Shown here: in pieces, positions 51,492 through 63,187 of the stretch
Layout: each line of letters begins with the position of its first letter
How positions within the stretch are numbered: the stretch's first letter is position 1
From: Podospora comata
Lineage: Eukaryota > Ascomycota > Sordariomycetes > Sordariales > Podosporaceae
Assembly (NCBI GenBank): GCA_017354895.1
Contig: CP071495.1
Span: 3,455,001 to 3,519,000 of the forward strand
Length of the DNA: 64,000 bases
Reading direction: 5' to 3'
Position numbers and translations under genes: made by a program
The notes under the pieces: generated by a model
The model's input: the letters and a program-made list of their open reading frames with translations, nothing else
The model's database searches: none
What the model was told of the DNA's origin: nothing

Positions 51492-52996
51492 ATGGCGCCC
51501 ACATACAACATCGCCATGGTCAGCGACTTCTTCTACCCGCAACCAGGCGGCGTAGAGAGCCACATCTACCAGCTCTCAACCAAGCTCATGGACAGGGGCC
51601 ACAAAGTCATCATCATCACCCACGCCTACGAAGGCCGCACCGGAGTCCGCTACCTCACCAACGGCCTCAAGGTCTACCACGTTCCCTTCCTCGTCATCTT
51701 CCGCTCTGCCACCTTCCCGACCGTCTTCTCCTTCTTCCCCATCTTCCGTAACATCGTGCTCCGCGAGCGCATCGACATTGTCCACGGTCACGCCAGTCTA
51801 AGCAACTTTTGCCATGAAGCCATCCTCCACGCTAGAACCATGGGTCTTCGGACTGTGTTTACCGATCATTCACTGTTTGGCTTTGCGGATGCAGCCAGTA
51901 TCCTCACCAACAAGTTGCTAAAATTCACCCTGAGTGATGTAGATCATGTCATTTGCGTGAGCCACACCTGGTAAACCCCCCTTTTCACCCCTTTTCCCAC
52001 CCTCACGACTTACCCTCTCCCCCCCCACCAAACAGCAAAGAAAACACCGTCCTTCGCGCCTCCCTCGACCCCCTAATGGTCTCGGTCATCCCCAACGCCG
52101 TTGTAGCCGAAAACTTCAAACCCCTCTCCCACTCTGAAAACCCCTCCTACCCACCCCCGGCCCGCCCTTTAGGTCCCCACGACATCATCACCATCGTGGT
52201 CATCTCCCGCCTCTTTTACAACAAGGGCACCGACCTCCTCACCGCCGCCATCCCCCGCATCCTCGAAAACCACCCCAACACCCGCTTCATCATCGCCGGC
52301 TCCGGGCCCAAATCTATTGATCTAGAGCAAATGATTGAGCAGAATGTCCTCCAGGACAGGGTGGAGATGCTCGGTCCGATTCGTCATGAAGAGGTGAGGG
52401 ACGTGATGGTACGAGGACACATCTATCTCCATCCGTCACTGACGGAGGCGTTTGGGACGGTGATTGTGGAAGCGGCAAGTTGCGGGTTGTATGTAGTCTG
52501 CACGCAGGTCGGTGGGATCCCGGAGGTCTTGCCGAGTCACATGACGGTGTTTGCCAAGCCGGAGGAGGACGACCTGGTGGCTGCCACGGGGAGGGCGATC
52601 GCCTCGATGAGGGCGAACAAAGTCCGCACAGAGTTGTTTCACGAGCAGGTGAGGGAGATGTACAGCTGGGAGAATGTCGCGGTGAGGACGGAGAGGGTGT
52701 ATAACGGTATCTGCGGCGCGATTTCGGAGGGGGAGTTTTATGGGTATTATGAGGGGGATAATGCGAATAATAGCTGGAGCGCGACGAGGGGGCGGTCGGG
52801 GGTGCAGAGTTTTGCGTTGATTGATCGGCTGAAGCGGTATTACGGGTGCGGGATCTGGGCGGGGAAGCTGTTTTGCTTGTGTGTGATTGTAGATTATTTG
52901 CTGTTTTTGTTTTTGGAGCTGTGGTTTCCGAGGGAGGTGATTGATGTTTGTCCGGATTGGCCGAGGAAGAAGAGGAAGGATTTGAGTAGGGAGTAG
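51492..52996 (+). CDS. gpi3: GPI-GlcNAc transferase catalytic subunit (PIG-A/Gpi3/Spt14)
   Basis: Exons 51492-51970 and 52036-52996 with a 65-nt intron in phase 2; 479 residues. GT4 glycosyltransferase that moves GlcNAc from UDP-GlcNAc to phosphatidylinositol on the cytoplasmic ER face, the first step of GPI-anchor synthesis. Family signature throughout: [23 protein letters not shown] (7-29), [43 protein letters not shown] over the splice site, [21 protein letters not shown], and the EX7E catalytic motif E-AFGTVIV-E ([15 protein letters not shown]). A C-terminal membrane helix (about 430-450, [20 protein letters not shown]) precedes a basic tail. The linked GPI-protease substrate is in the same window by chance. 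Confidence 0.95.
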
Positions 52997-53260
52997 AGGA
53001 GTTTTTTGTTTTGTTTTTTTCTGGTCAAGCAGGTGTTTAGGTGGGATGGGTTTGTGTATTTTATGTGGAATTTGGTATAGAATAGTAACACCCCAGTAGG
53101 AATAGGATTCTCGTCATGTTTGCCGACTAGGTATGCAAGGCAAGTATGAATCCCCCTTCTTTGCACCAACACTATCGTGTATGCTAACATTTTCTCCAGA
53201 TGGTCAAGAAGGAAGGGAAAAAAAAAAAACACCATGGGTATCATCTTCACTCTCCCCACC

Positions 53261-54334
53261 TTAACCACTCCCCCCCCATTGCTGCCTAAACCCATGCCCG
53301 CCCCCCATCCCGTACGGCCTCAACATGCTCAGGCTCTGCATAATCACCCTCAGCTCCGCCCTCTCCTCCTCGTCCCAGTACATCTGCCCCTTTGCGATGC
53401 TGTTCTGCCAGTCCCCGACCATGTTCTGGATATCCCTCAGCAAGTCGTCCGCCTGTGCCATGTTCTCGATCGTCTTTGGGTGTGTCGACCAGTGGGACTC
53501 CTGCGCGGACCAGATCTTCATCCGGAGCTTGAACAAGGCGCGGAGGAGCTTGATGCACCGCTGGACCTCGACGGGAGAGGCTTTGGCCTGTTTGGAGAAG
53601 TCGCTCGGTTTGGGGAGCGGGTTGTTGACGGGTTGGGGCTGGGGTTGGGGTTTCCTGAGGGTAAAAGGGCGGGGCGGTGGTGGTTTGGAGTCTTGTTGCT
53701 GCTGCGGAGGCTGTGGGGGGAAGTTGTTGTAGCCGCGGTTGGAGGCGCCGAGGCTGTCGCTGCTGTATCTGGTGTCGGGGGTGCTCACGCCTCCGCCGTA
53801 GGAGCTGGGGTTGCTGCTGCCGCTGGTGTAGATGTTGGTCAGGCTGTTGTGTTGACTGTTTGGTGTCGGGGGGGTTCCGGGAGGGATCGGGTGGTTCTGG
53901 TATTGGTTTGGCCCGAGATGCTGATTGAAGCTTTGCGTTGGGGGAGCATACGAAGATGGGGCAGGCTGGTACTGAACGGGGACCGGGGGAGCAGAGTATT
54001 GCACCGGTGTCGGTGCCGGGCGGCCGTATCCCAGGTCGTATTGCGATGCTGCTGGAGGAGCGGGATTTTGAGGGGGAGGGCGATATGGCAGGAACCCGCC
54101 GTTGTTGTCTTCCTCGATGGGGCCGAGGTTATTGCGCCCGGGAAGAGCCCCTGAGTATCGAGATGAGACAGACATGGAAGAATACCTCTGCGAATTCATG
54201 CCTGCGTTTCTCGGAGCCGATTTGTTGTAGTCCACCCCATAAGGGTTATCATTGTTCGGGGCTGCTTGAGAGGATGCTTTGAGAGAGCTCATGCTCTTTC
54301 GGCGATCAAGCCATCCTTTGACACGGCTGGCCAT
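53261..54334 (-). CDS. Polar, Pro/Gln/Ser-rich protein with conserved C-terminal helical domain
   Basis: 357 residues, one exon, ATG at 54334 (MASRVKGWLDRRKSMSSLK, a short basic start). Residues about 20-240 are disordered, Pro/Gln/Ser/Tyr-rich with PPPQNP and PPQPPQQQQ runs. From about residue 255 (SPVEVQRCIKLLRALFKLRMKIWSAQESHW to RPYGMGGG) lies a compact helical domain with a conserved Cys, Trp and Leu pattern, presumably an interaction module. Family not recognised; such proteins are conserved among Sordariomycetes, I believe. Convergent with gpi3 over about 264 bases. Confidence 0.65.
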   Translation of the reverse strand: MASRVKGWLDRRKSMSSLKASSQAAPNNDNPYGVDYNKSAPRNAGMNSQRYSSMSVSSRYSGALPGRNNLGPIEEDNNGGFLPYRPPPQNPAPPAASQYDLGYGRPAPTPVQYSAPPVPVQYQPAPSSYAPPTQSFNQHLGPNQYQNHPIPPGTPPTPNSQHNSLTNIYTSGSSNPSSYGGGVSTPDTRYSSDSLGASNRGYNNFPPQPPQQQQDSKPPPPRPFTLRKPQPQPQPVNNPLPKPSDFSKQAKASPVEVQRCIKLLRALFKLRMKIWSAQESHWSTHPKTIENMAQADDLLRDIQNMVGDWQNSIAKGQMYWDEEERAELRVIMQSLSMLRPYGMGGGHGFRQQWGGSG

Positions 54335-55097
54335 GGTTGATGATCTTTACTGATGGCACAGAAAAAAATAGTACAATACAGCAAAGGCAATGACTGAGGT
54401 CTGTCCAACGGGGCAGCAAGGAGGAGGTTATGCAAGATTGTATTTCTGACTCTGAGTTCAAGTTCCAGTCAGAGGAGCCAAAGAGTAAAGAGGATACTGG
54501 GGGCAAGTGCAAGGTGAGGGAAAGACAAGGAGTTGATGGCCGCCGAGGCACACCAGGGGACTTTTGGTGGCCAAGCAGCCCATCCGGTCCCCCTTGACAG
54601 GTATTTGTGTATCTCGACAGCCCGCACTGTGTACAAGTTGAGCGTGTAAGCCGTGTGCAAGAACAGCCGCTCTAAAACCCCTGCACGTAGAGCTGAGGCT
54701 TGCATTAGGTCGCCTGCAGCTAGGGTAGCTTTGGGCGCGCCAAACGACAGTCGGATTGGGCATTGGCACAAGGCTCTCAAGGGAGCCTTTGGATTGGCAG
54801 ACTCGTAGTTCTAGCCCAAGGTAGACTCAAGATGGCTTAGAAATGGGGATGGTTCGTAGTTCGAGATCTCCACGGAAAGGGATCGATATCGGTGTCGTCT
54901 TTTTCGGGAGCTGGCTGACATTCACTGCCTAATCCAGCTGCCCTCTTCTCACTTTTCGGGTATGGCTCTCTTCCGCTGGATACCTATTCTCACGACCCCC
55001 GACTCAAAGCTGTTGCAACAAGTAAGAGCACTATGGATGGGTTTTCTCTTGGGTCTGCGAAACAGAACTCAACATTTCCAGTGATCCGGGGCTACCC
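54335..55097. other. Intergenic, 763 bases
   Basis: Upstream of the unknown gene and 3' of the Hsp70-like gene. Two overlapping frames of about 103 codons (54458-54780) share no family and are not called. No repeat. Confidence 0.4.
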
Positions 55098-57960
55098 CTA
55101 TTCCAAGGCTATCTTCCTCGACGCCAATGTAGTCTCCCCACTCTTGATGCTTACAGTCACCTCGTCAAACACCTGAATCTCAACAACGACATGGAACTGC
55201 AACTGCCTCCCTTGTTGCTTGTTTCCCGTCTCCACGGGAACAATATGTGCCTGCGGAACATCGGTCAAATTGACCTTCAATGTATACATCTGTTCAGACT
55301 CTAGATTGGATATTAGCAAAGGGTTAATCATCATCAACATTTGCCATGAGCTGTGCGTACCCTCTTTGACCATGCTCATTGCTGTCGGTGCCTTGTCTCT
55401 TGACGAGGACAAAAATACAACATCCCGAAAGACGGCCGCCGGCTGTTGTGGTACTCCGCGCCCACCTCGTTTGTTCTGCAACTGTGTGCCAGGGAATTCG
55501 CTTGCGTTCATCGAGAAGTGTAATTCGTATCTTGCCACTGTGGGTTTGTTGGGGAGAATCGCGTCGCCTTTCTGGATAAACCAACGGATTTGGTCCGTTG
55601 CCCATTGGATGCCCTGGGCATCGACATCGATGTCGCTGCGGGCGTGGTTCTCGTACGAAGCGAATGGCCTGCGCACCTTGATGCCGTAATATCGTGGGCA
55701 GCTTATAACATGCTTGGGCTTCTCAGTGTAGACACCCAGAGACTTGATGATGGCACCTCTGGCGACGGCAGCCCACGAGCCGTTTCCTTCTTCAAGCTCA
55801 ATCTTTTGCTTGGTGCAAAATTCCTTGACCCTTTGAATCAGGTATTTGTTCTGCGCAAACCCGCCAGAAAGGAAGACGGTCTGTGAAGGTTTAGCGTGTG
55901 CTCACAGCCATCAGGCGTGGGAGGGCGGATTGCTTACCTTGACCGGAAGCTCTTCTCCCAGCTTGATTTGAGTTACAGCTTGCTGAATAAGATAGACAGT
56001 CTTGTTGACCGATCGGTCAAACATCTTTTTCAGGTCGGCCCTGGTAGATGGCATGTAAGAATACGCCATCAGCACATTGGTCACAATGACTTACGGTGTT
56101 ATACTCAGCGCTCCGTTCGAGACACCTTTCATTTCCTCAGAGATGCGGAAGCTCTTGGGCAAATAGATAGGAGCTGTTAATCCGCTCTCCTTTCCGTCGT
56201 AGCTGTGCTTGATGACCTGGAACTTCTCTTGTATGCCACGAAGTGTAGGCCTCATGATAGTGTGCCCTCCAGCAGCATGCTTGACACCTTCCGTGGTGAG
56301 CTGCTGCCAGGCCTTGTCCCCTAACTGGTACGCTGCGAAAGCTTCGAAGTCATCGTCGACGCAAGTCGACCCACAAGTAGCACCTGGGAAAAATTAGCAA
56401 ACCCAGTCAGGCAACAATAATCAGCAAGCTTACCCAAAGGATTTCCGACTTGGTCCAGCTTCATCTCCTTCTTCTCGTAGTCAATGTCCACAACTTTGTA
56501 ACAAGCAAGATCCTATCACAGCAGGTCTGATTAGACTTGGTCTTTGTCATGAATGCTAGGGAAAGACTCACAACGGTCCCACCGCCAGCATCGACCACAA
56601 TGAAACAATCATTCTGTTTTGCCTTATCAGTCAAGTTCAACACTGGCCAAGGTAGCCATAAACTGCGGGCTCGTACCTTTCTGAACCGCACCCGGTTGTT
56701 CTTCCATGCCTCACGAAGCGTGAAGTGAGCACAGGCAACCGGCTCAGAGACAAATGAAATGTTCTCCAGCTTGGGGAAGAGGTCATGATTAAAGGCTGCC
56801 CGAACGGCACGGTACGTAGAGTTGAGGGCTCGGTCTGACCAAATCTACTTGATGAGTTAGCCACATACAGTACAAGGCATGGGAAAATAAGCACTTACTG
56901 CTGGATGAGTGACAACCAAGTCTATGGCAACATTTGACAGCACATGCCTGCCAAGCTCAGTGGTGATGATCTTTTCTGTCTTCTCTGCAACCTCATTTAA
57001 GTAGTCCTTGACAATCTCCTCGGGTTCTTTGGCAAGATGCTCGGGAATGCCGTTCTCGATCACTTCCTCCTCGCTGAGGTCCAGATCGCGAAGTTCCTTG
57101 AGCAACTCGCTCAGGGTCCGTAGCTCGTCGAGGCGAGTGCCCATTGCCTCGAGCTGAATCTTTGTCTTCTTCAACACCAGTGAGTTATCGTCAATGTCGT
57201 AGCCATACTGTGCACAGCCTTTAGGCGTGACGGAGTAGGACAGTTGGGATGGGACTTTTTCCTGCTCTTCCTTTGGTGGCCAAGCTGTGATTACTTTGAT
57301 GTCTTCTGTGAATTCCTCCAACCCGCGATGTTTCAAGTTGTTGGCAGATACGGGCAAATAAGCAACACCTGGTTTTGTCCGCAACATCAGCGTGACATCT
57401 AATTAATGGGCAATCAAGGGGCTGGACATACCGGTGTAGGTGGTGCCATAGTCAAGAGCAATCTGCAGACGTGTTTCTCCTGTTGGTACAGCGGCCGGCT
57501 GTGCTGGTGGAGGAGGTTTTGGCATGACATCGGGCGTTCGTTGGCCTTCAAATTGCAGTTGGACTGATCGCTGTCCCTGGCCACCCTGGGTTTTCACATT
57601 GACCTGACCTCCAAATGATGGGGCTGTCAGAGGCGGCATAGGGCTACTGAAGCTTGCCGGGCCCGGGGGTTGCCATTGGGATGGCGGAGCTGAAGCTGGG
57701 GGACGGGGATTTTTTTGAGAGCCATATGCTGATGCCGAGAGCTTGTATGAAGACGGGGATGTCGTCGACGCCGGGGCATCGTTCGTGCTCTGGGCAGCGG
57801 GAGAGGACGTTCGTTGCGGAGCTGTGTGCTTGTTTGAGAACAGTCCAGGAGGTAACCCCGTGAACGTGAATTGCCCAAATGCTTCAGATGTTGAGCCTGA
57901 TTGTAAGGGGGGAGGTGGGGGCGGTTTAGCGGTAGGAGGGGGTGGTGTCGAGGAAGCCAT
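55098..57960 (-). CDS. Hsp70-like (actin-fold ATPase) protein with Pro-rich N-terminus
   Basis: Eight exons, 820 residues: 57960-57432, 57368-56899, 56844-56677, 56613-56572, 56512-56434, 56383-56095, 56040-55938 and 55880-55098. All introns are GT-AG, 50-64 nt, phase-consistent. The N-terminal 150 residues are Pro-rich and disordered. The ATPase core follows: phosphate 1 LQIALDYGTTYTGVAYL (exon 1/2 junction), NDCFIVVDAGGGTVV (phosphate 2), TVFLSGGFAQNKYLIQRV (adenosine motif). The C-terminal half lacks the usual substrate-binding lid. This fits the fungal Hsp70-like group related to HSPA12, not the classical chaperones; the client is unknown. One exon of only 42 nt codes for the phosphate-2 motif. 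Confidence 0.85.
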
Positions 57961-58625
57961 GATGCCAATAATGCCAATGGGTTGAAGCGAGGTGATTCAG
58001 AGCATCAGAAAGAAAGACTTGAAGCAAGATGCATGTATCTGTAAAGTAAAGAGGTGAGAAGATATGGAGGTTCCTGTCCGGTCAGACAGAACACAGAGAT
58101 GATGCCCCTCCAAGGGGGTTTGCCTTGGGCCTTGGGCCCCCGGCCTGAACAATTGGATGATCCATGTCGGTCACGGATACACTCGAAGCGCTCGCATGGT
58201 GAGGCTGGATTGATGGGACTGGTGAGAGGAAGTGTGAGTTGGTTGCGCCGCGCACCACCCCGCTGCATGTGGCGCCTACTAGCGCAATATGCTGCGCCTT
58301 CCTTGAGCTTGGGCTGGGGAGCTATGAGGGGGGAGGGGCAGCAATCAGTTACCACTCCGTTTTGTGCACTGTGTGCAATGACAACAACTGCATGGACAAA
58401 AGCCTGAGGTGTTGATGGAAAGGCACCATTTTTCAGCTCTGGCGGGGGGTCGGCAGCACAGAGACGAGATAACCCGACGGGTGATCAGGCTACGGAGGAG
58501 GCGATGCACCTTCTTGGTGCTCATCTCTGTCTTGCTACTTCCTGCGATGCCATCACCACCCTTTGCGGTTCAGTTCCTTTCTTTTGAACTTGACTCTCTA
58601 GGTATTTCACCTCCTCGTCGTCAGC
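57961..58625. promoter_or_regulatory. Divergent promoter, 665 bases
   Basis: Shared by the Hsp70-like gene (minus) and the coiled-coil gene (plus). It contains a GGGCCTTGGGC direct repeat (58117-58137). A CACCTCCTCGTCG leader precedes the ATG at 58626. Confidence 0.4.
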
Positions 58626-61600
58626 ATGGCGAACATACCCAACAACTTCTCGATGCCGGCATATCCGAATTTACGGCCTGATGTTCCTCCTCGCGGATCG
58701 TCTACTGCTCGAAATATCTTTGACAAAACCAAGAAAAAGGTCTCCAACCTTGGAAGGAAAGACAGGCCAACAGAGAAGCCCAAGCAAAAGAACGATCCAG
58801 ATGTTCTCAACAAACTACCACGAGAGAGCCAGGACGAGCTTCCTGTTGAATTGCTGAACGAAATTGAAGTCGACAGGCTTGCTCATCTCTACTCACACAT
58901 TCTCGAGAGAGTTTCGGAAAGCAGGATATGTGAAATTCCTGAAGATCGGGTTCGGTATCTAGCCAAGCACTATCCGCACAGACTGGCTGTCGTGTTGACA
59001 AAAGCACCTGGGCTTATGGGCTATCTCTACAACAAGGAGGTCGGAATATTATCAGAGCTCGATGCAGCTACATTTCTGAAACTGCCCGATGTGGTCAAGG
59101 AACGGCTCTCCCAAGCATGTCCAGAGTACTACCAACGGATGATGTCCCAACCCCAGCATGCTTTTCCACACCAGCCAGCACCAAACACACATTCTGGTGA
59201 TCCTCCTACTCGCGCTCAGCAACCTGTGCGGTCCGCGTCGGTTCAGCCATCACCTTCTGACGCCCCCCCGGTTCTTCCTCCTGTAAATTTTACCACAGGT
59301 CCTCGAATGGATGCGACTCAGGACGCCTATTCACCGGTGAATGCCACTCTTCAAGCGCCGTTCAGCGGTTCCCACCCCGAACATGTAGCACAATTCCCGC
59401 CACCATCAACCACGATCGGTCCCCGCACCTATTCACTTCCACACAACACCTACCACTCACAATTTCCACGATATCCCCTGTCTTCTTCTAGCCCTCCCCC
59501 TTCCTCTAGCTCCCCTCATAACGGACTGCCTGTCAGTCAGACGTCTTTCGGTACCGCCGCTGCAACTCTCGTCACTCCTTCAATGTCCTTGGGGCTCTCG
59601 AGGTCCTCCAGTCCAACGGGATACTTCAAGCCAAACCCTCAGTCTTATTCAGGTCTCCAAGGTCCCTTGAACCAAAATGGCAACAGACCAACACTACAAG
59701 ATTCTGCAGGACCACCCCCAGCCGTCCCACCTAAAAACATCGCCCATCACAGCTTTGAGATGGCCCTTCCAAGCACCCAGGCTCAAGGAGAACTGAGCTT
59801 GCCTATCCAAAACCCAGACCCTCAGAGCTTCCGGGCACGCCAACAATCCCAAATCCAAGGAGAGCCTGCTGATCAACTTACCAAGGATGAGAGAATCCGC
59901 GACCTGGAGGCTCAGGTCGAGGCCTGGAAGATTGAGAAAACCACCTTGACCCAGAAGGTAGCAAGCTTGACGGAGAGTTTGGAAAGCGAAAGAGAACGTT
60001 TGGAGAGCGAAAGGAAGAGCACAGGTACTCTCCACCAGAGCATCGGTTCCCTGAAAAACGAGAAGGGGCGACTGGAAAATGAGAAGAAGCTGGTCGAGGA
60101 CGAGAAACAGCGAGTGGAACACGAGAGGGACGCGCTTGAGATGGAACAGATCAAGTTGGAAGGAGGGATCAAGAAATACTTGGCTGCTAAGAAATGGAAA
60201 GGGCTGGAGCAACAAAAGACCGCTTTTGACATGATCATTGACTACTGTAACGAACAGCTCGCCTCAGTGGCAGATTGGGAGGACTACAACAAAGAGCAAA
60301 CGGCACGGGTGGAGAAAATCAAGTTGGAGAATGAACGCTTGGTGCAGAGTTTGAAGGACCAAGACGAGCTCATTGCAGAACGCAACAAATGGTGGACGGA
60401 ATTTAAGGCCTTGGACAACCGTCTCAAGCAACTAAACCCGGAGCACGAACGAAGACTTCAGGAAGAAAAAGAAAAACACCAGCTCCAGCTCCAGGAGGAG
60501 AGGAAGCTGCATCACCACAGGTTTAATGCGGAGATCGGCAAGCTCAATACGGAAATAGAAGCCTTGAAAAGGAAACTCGACAGTCATAAGGCCGATCAAT
60601 TTGCTGCGACGGAGAAGGTCCGAACAACGCTTCAAGCCGAGATCGACACACTGCGACAGGAGAAGAACATAATGCAGACACAGTACCAATCGTACAAGGA
60701 TGCACACGACGAAAAACTCCGGAGGCTGACGGAGGAGCACGAGGTGGCTTTGAGCCAGCAAAAGATCGATCACGAACAGAAGATGCAAGCATTCCACGCT
60801 CAATGTCAAGACCTCATCAACCAAGTCGGTATACAGTGGGAACTCAACAAACAACAAGCTGTCAAGGATCTCGAGAACAAGGTCCGCTTGCTGGAGAGCA
60901 GCCTGGTCGACAACTCGGACGACTATCGGCCGGCAACCGATGATCACCTTCAAGTCGACTTTGACCAGCTCAATCTCGACATCAGCAAAATAACGCATAA
61001 CTTGCCTGCGGTTGACTTTTTCCAGGTCAACCAGCTAGACCCTGGCGGGTTTTTGGAGAGGGAAGGGAGGGATCAGCTGAGGTTCCTGTTGCAGGGCATC
61101 TTCTGGGAGCACATGATGTATGGCTTCTTTTCTGCTCCTTTCGGGCTCGGTGCCTTGGGTCCCCAGCAGGGGAAGCAGAGGCTTCTTGAAGTCTGGATCG
61201 CCTACCGCAAATTACTTGGGACGGAGAAGTCTGAGGGTATGTGTCTAGATCACGACTACGCAATTTTTCCAATGTTAACAAACTCGCTCGTTAATATAGT
61301 TCGCTTGCCCATTGGGGAGTATGACATGGCAACGATTGAAGAAGACTACGTCAATTTCCTCCGGAATGACAAGGAGACCAACAAATGGAGATCGTCCACC
61401 TTCCAGGCCGTCATGGCGGCCTTGATACCGAAGAAGGATAAAGCTCACTCGCCTTTGTCCGACTACCTGAGCTCGCCATTCTTCCAGAACCGCAACAATG
61501 TCCGCGAAAATATACTAACAGAACTTCGCCGCATATGCGTTGGTGGAATCCCGCAAGCCATCGAACAGACGGTTGAGAAGATGGTGTTCAAGGCCAGCGA

Positions 61601-61841
61601 ACTTGCTCTCCAATTCGGGATGCAACGGTCAGAGCTTGGCCTTATGTTTCCTCAAAGGAACACCTTGGTTCTGCTAGGTCAAGATTTTGTGCTTTGCTAT
61701 GACAATGATGCCGAGCATGGGATGCAGAAGCCCGTGTTCCTCAGCGTATCTCCGATGTGCTACAAGACAGGTGATGGGAGGAAGGATACCACAACTACGA
61801 AGGTGATCTCGCCTGGACAGATATATCCACACGCCCAGTAG
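58626..61841 (+). CDS. Large coiled-coil protein
   Basis: Exons 58626-61236 and 61300-61841, 1050 residues. The 63-nt intron (GTATGT...TATAG) is a multiple of three and has no stop, so unspliced RNA would also stay open and add 21 residues. Regions: basic N-terminus (1-60); helical part with ELPVELLNEIEVDRLAHLYSHIL (about 70-180); Pro/Ser-rich linker (180-410) with PxxP runs; long coiled coil (about 415-760) rich in Glu/Lys/Gln heptads; and a globular C-terminal 280 residues (GGFLEREGRDQLRFLLQGIFWEHMMYGFF..., FPQRNTLVLLGQDF) with Trp and Leu conservation. A structural or scaffold role is likely. No family name recognised. Confidence 0.8.
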   Translation: MANIPNNFSMPAYPNLRPDVPPRGSSTARNIFDKTKKKVSNLGRKDRPTEKPKQKNDPDVLNKLPRESQDELPVELLNEIEVDRLAHLYSHILERVSESRICEIPEDRVRYLAKHYPHRLAVVLTKAPGLMGYLYNKEVGILSELDAATFLKLPDVVKERLSQACPEYYQRMMSQPQHAFPHQPAPNTHSGDPPTRAQQPVRSASVQPSPSDAPPVLPPVNFTTGPRMDATQDAYSPVNATLQAPFSGSHPEHVAQFPPPSTTIGPRTYSLPHNTYHSQFPRYPLSSSSPPPSSSSPHNGLPVSQTSFGTAAATLVTPSMSLGLSRSSSPTGYFKPNPQSYSGLQGPLNQNGNRPTLQDSAGPPPAVPPKNIAHHSFEMALPSTQAQGELSLPIQNPDPQSFRARQQSQIQGEPADQLTKDERIRDLEAQVEAWKIEKTTLTQKVASLTESLESERERLESERKSTGTLHQSIGSLKNEKGRLENEKKLVEDEKQRVEHERDALEMEQIKLEGGIKKYLAAKKWKGLEQQKTAFDMIIDYCNEQLASVADWEDYNKEQTARVEKIKLENERLVQSLKDQDELIAERNKWWTEFKALDNRLKQLNPEHERRLQEEKEKHQLQLQEERKLHHHRFNAEIGKLNTEIEALKRKLDSHKADQFAATEKVRTTLQAEIDTLRQEKNIMQTQYQSYKDAHDEKLRRLTEEHEVALSQQKIDHEQKMQAFHAQCQDLINQVGIQWELNKQQAVKDLENKVRLLESSLVDNSDDYRPATDDHLQVDFDQLNLDISKITHNLPAVDFFQVNQLDPGGFLEREGRDQLRFLLQGIFWEHMMYGFFSAPFGLGALGPQQGKQRLLEVWIAYRKLLGTEKSEGMCLDHDYAIFPMLTNSLVNIVRLPIGEYDMATIEEDYVNFLRNDKETNKWRSSTFQAVMAALIPKKDKAHSPLSDYLSSPFFQNRNNVRENILTELRRICVGGIPQAIEQTVEKMVFKASELALQFGMQRSELGLMFPQRNTLVLLGQDFVLCYDNDAEHGMQKPVFLSVSPMCYKTGDGRKDTTTTKVISPGQIYPHAQ

Positions 61842-63187
61842 AAGGTTGGGATCCCGTTCAAGTCAAGTACGAGTTGCAAGTCGGGTCGTCGGGTCGTCGG
61901 GTTCACCGGTGGTTGGCTGGCGACTAGGTCCTCAACGCAGATTGCTGCCTTAATTCACGTCGCCTAGTTAGACAGGTGCTTGGGTTATTGTCTCAAAGTC
62001 CAACATCTTTCATCATTTAATCTTGACCATCTTTACGTGGTCTCATATTTCACACGAAAGACTCAGGGTTAATGGTGTGGCCTTCATGTTAAATTCATAA
62101 CCCCAACAGCAAGATCCACACCAAGTCCAAACGCATCGTCAATCCATGAAGAAAAAAGACAGGAACAGGATGTCTGTGAAACCGCATTCTTTATGAGAGC
62201 AATGATATTAGGCGTTGCTTAACAAGCTAACAGATTTGCTGGGAACCTGTTTGCACACAGGGTTAGACCACGGGGAATCAGCCCCACCGTGGTCCACTCT
62301 GTGCGACGGGAGCGTGGAATCACTTCAATTTCTCAAGTCTCGACCTCGTCCAATATATCTCCTCCAGCCGCAGCAATGAAGCACCAGATTGTCCGCTATT
62401 TCCCAGATTGCTCTCATTCTTCTGGTCGACTCCAAGTAGCCGACCCCTCACTTTGTGGCGTCTAGCCGCATATTTCACGTCGCTCTGGGCGGTTCTCGAG
62501 ACGAGGCTCTGGCCATCGATAACACCAGTCCAGAACAAGCCTACACCTCATGGCCGCACAGTGCGCATGCTACAGATCCCCAGCATGGGGACTTTGAATC
62601 CAAGTCTTCCCTCTCTTATCACGGCACAGCAGCTCGAGTGCAGTCGAGACCTAAGCAAGTTGTCGGACCTGAACGAGCCTCCCATTGGCCGTCCGTCTTG
62701 TCACCCCGCCAAGAAGGATGAAGCCGCATTTCCTCTTACAGACGCGCCTGCAATAGCGTGGGCCAAGCTGAATGGTTCGCTCAGCTAGAGTAACCGATCA
62801 AACGCCACATTGTTGAGGAGGACGATGGCATCTTGACCCAAGGCAGACTCCTCTGCGGATGGGGTCCGCCAGAGAACATGGCTCAACCAGGTACCTGGGC
62901 TGCGGCTTGTGAGCATCCCGATGCCACCTTTCGAGGAGCCTTGTGGCTGTCCATTGACATGAGACACACTGACCACGCCAAGTAGATGGACTCATGGCAC
63001 AAGAAAACTCCACCAGGTGATGGCAATCCTTGTGAAATCAGACATCAACGCCCTCTACTCGACAAGATAACGCTTTTCACACCATTGGGTCATCCACTCT
63101 CCTCAACCTACCACCTCATGGGGCTGGCAGCCTATTACAAGATGAGCTAGGACTCGACGACTGGTTTACAGGCAAAATCATCTCACG
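61842..63187. other. Unresolved region, about 1.35 kb
   Basis: 3' flank of the coiled-coil gene, then plus-strand sequence with coding flavour but no clear exon chain. One frame at about 62455-62721 (RIFHVALGGSRDEALAIDN and YHGTAARVQ) and another at about 62795-62990 (EEDDGILTQGRLLCGWGPP, FRGALWLSIDMRHTDHAK) look natural. They could be 5' exons of the gene at the right edge, or decayed. A TCGGGTCGTCGGGTCGTCGGG triplet run is at about 61876-61900. Confidence 0.35.
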
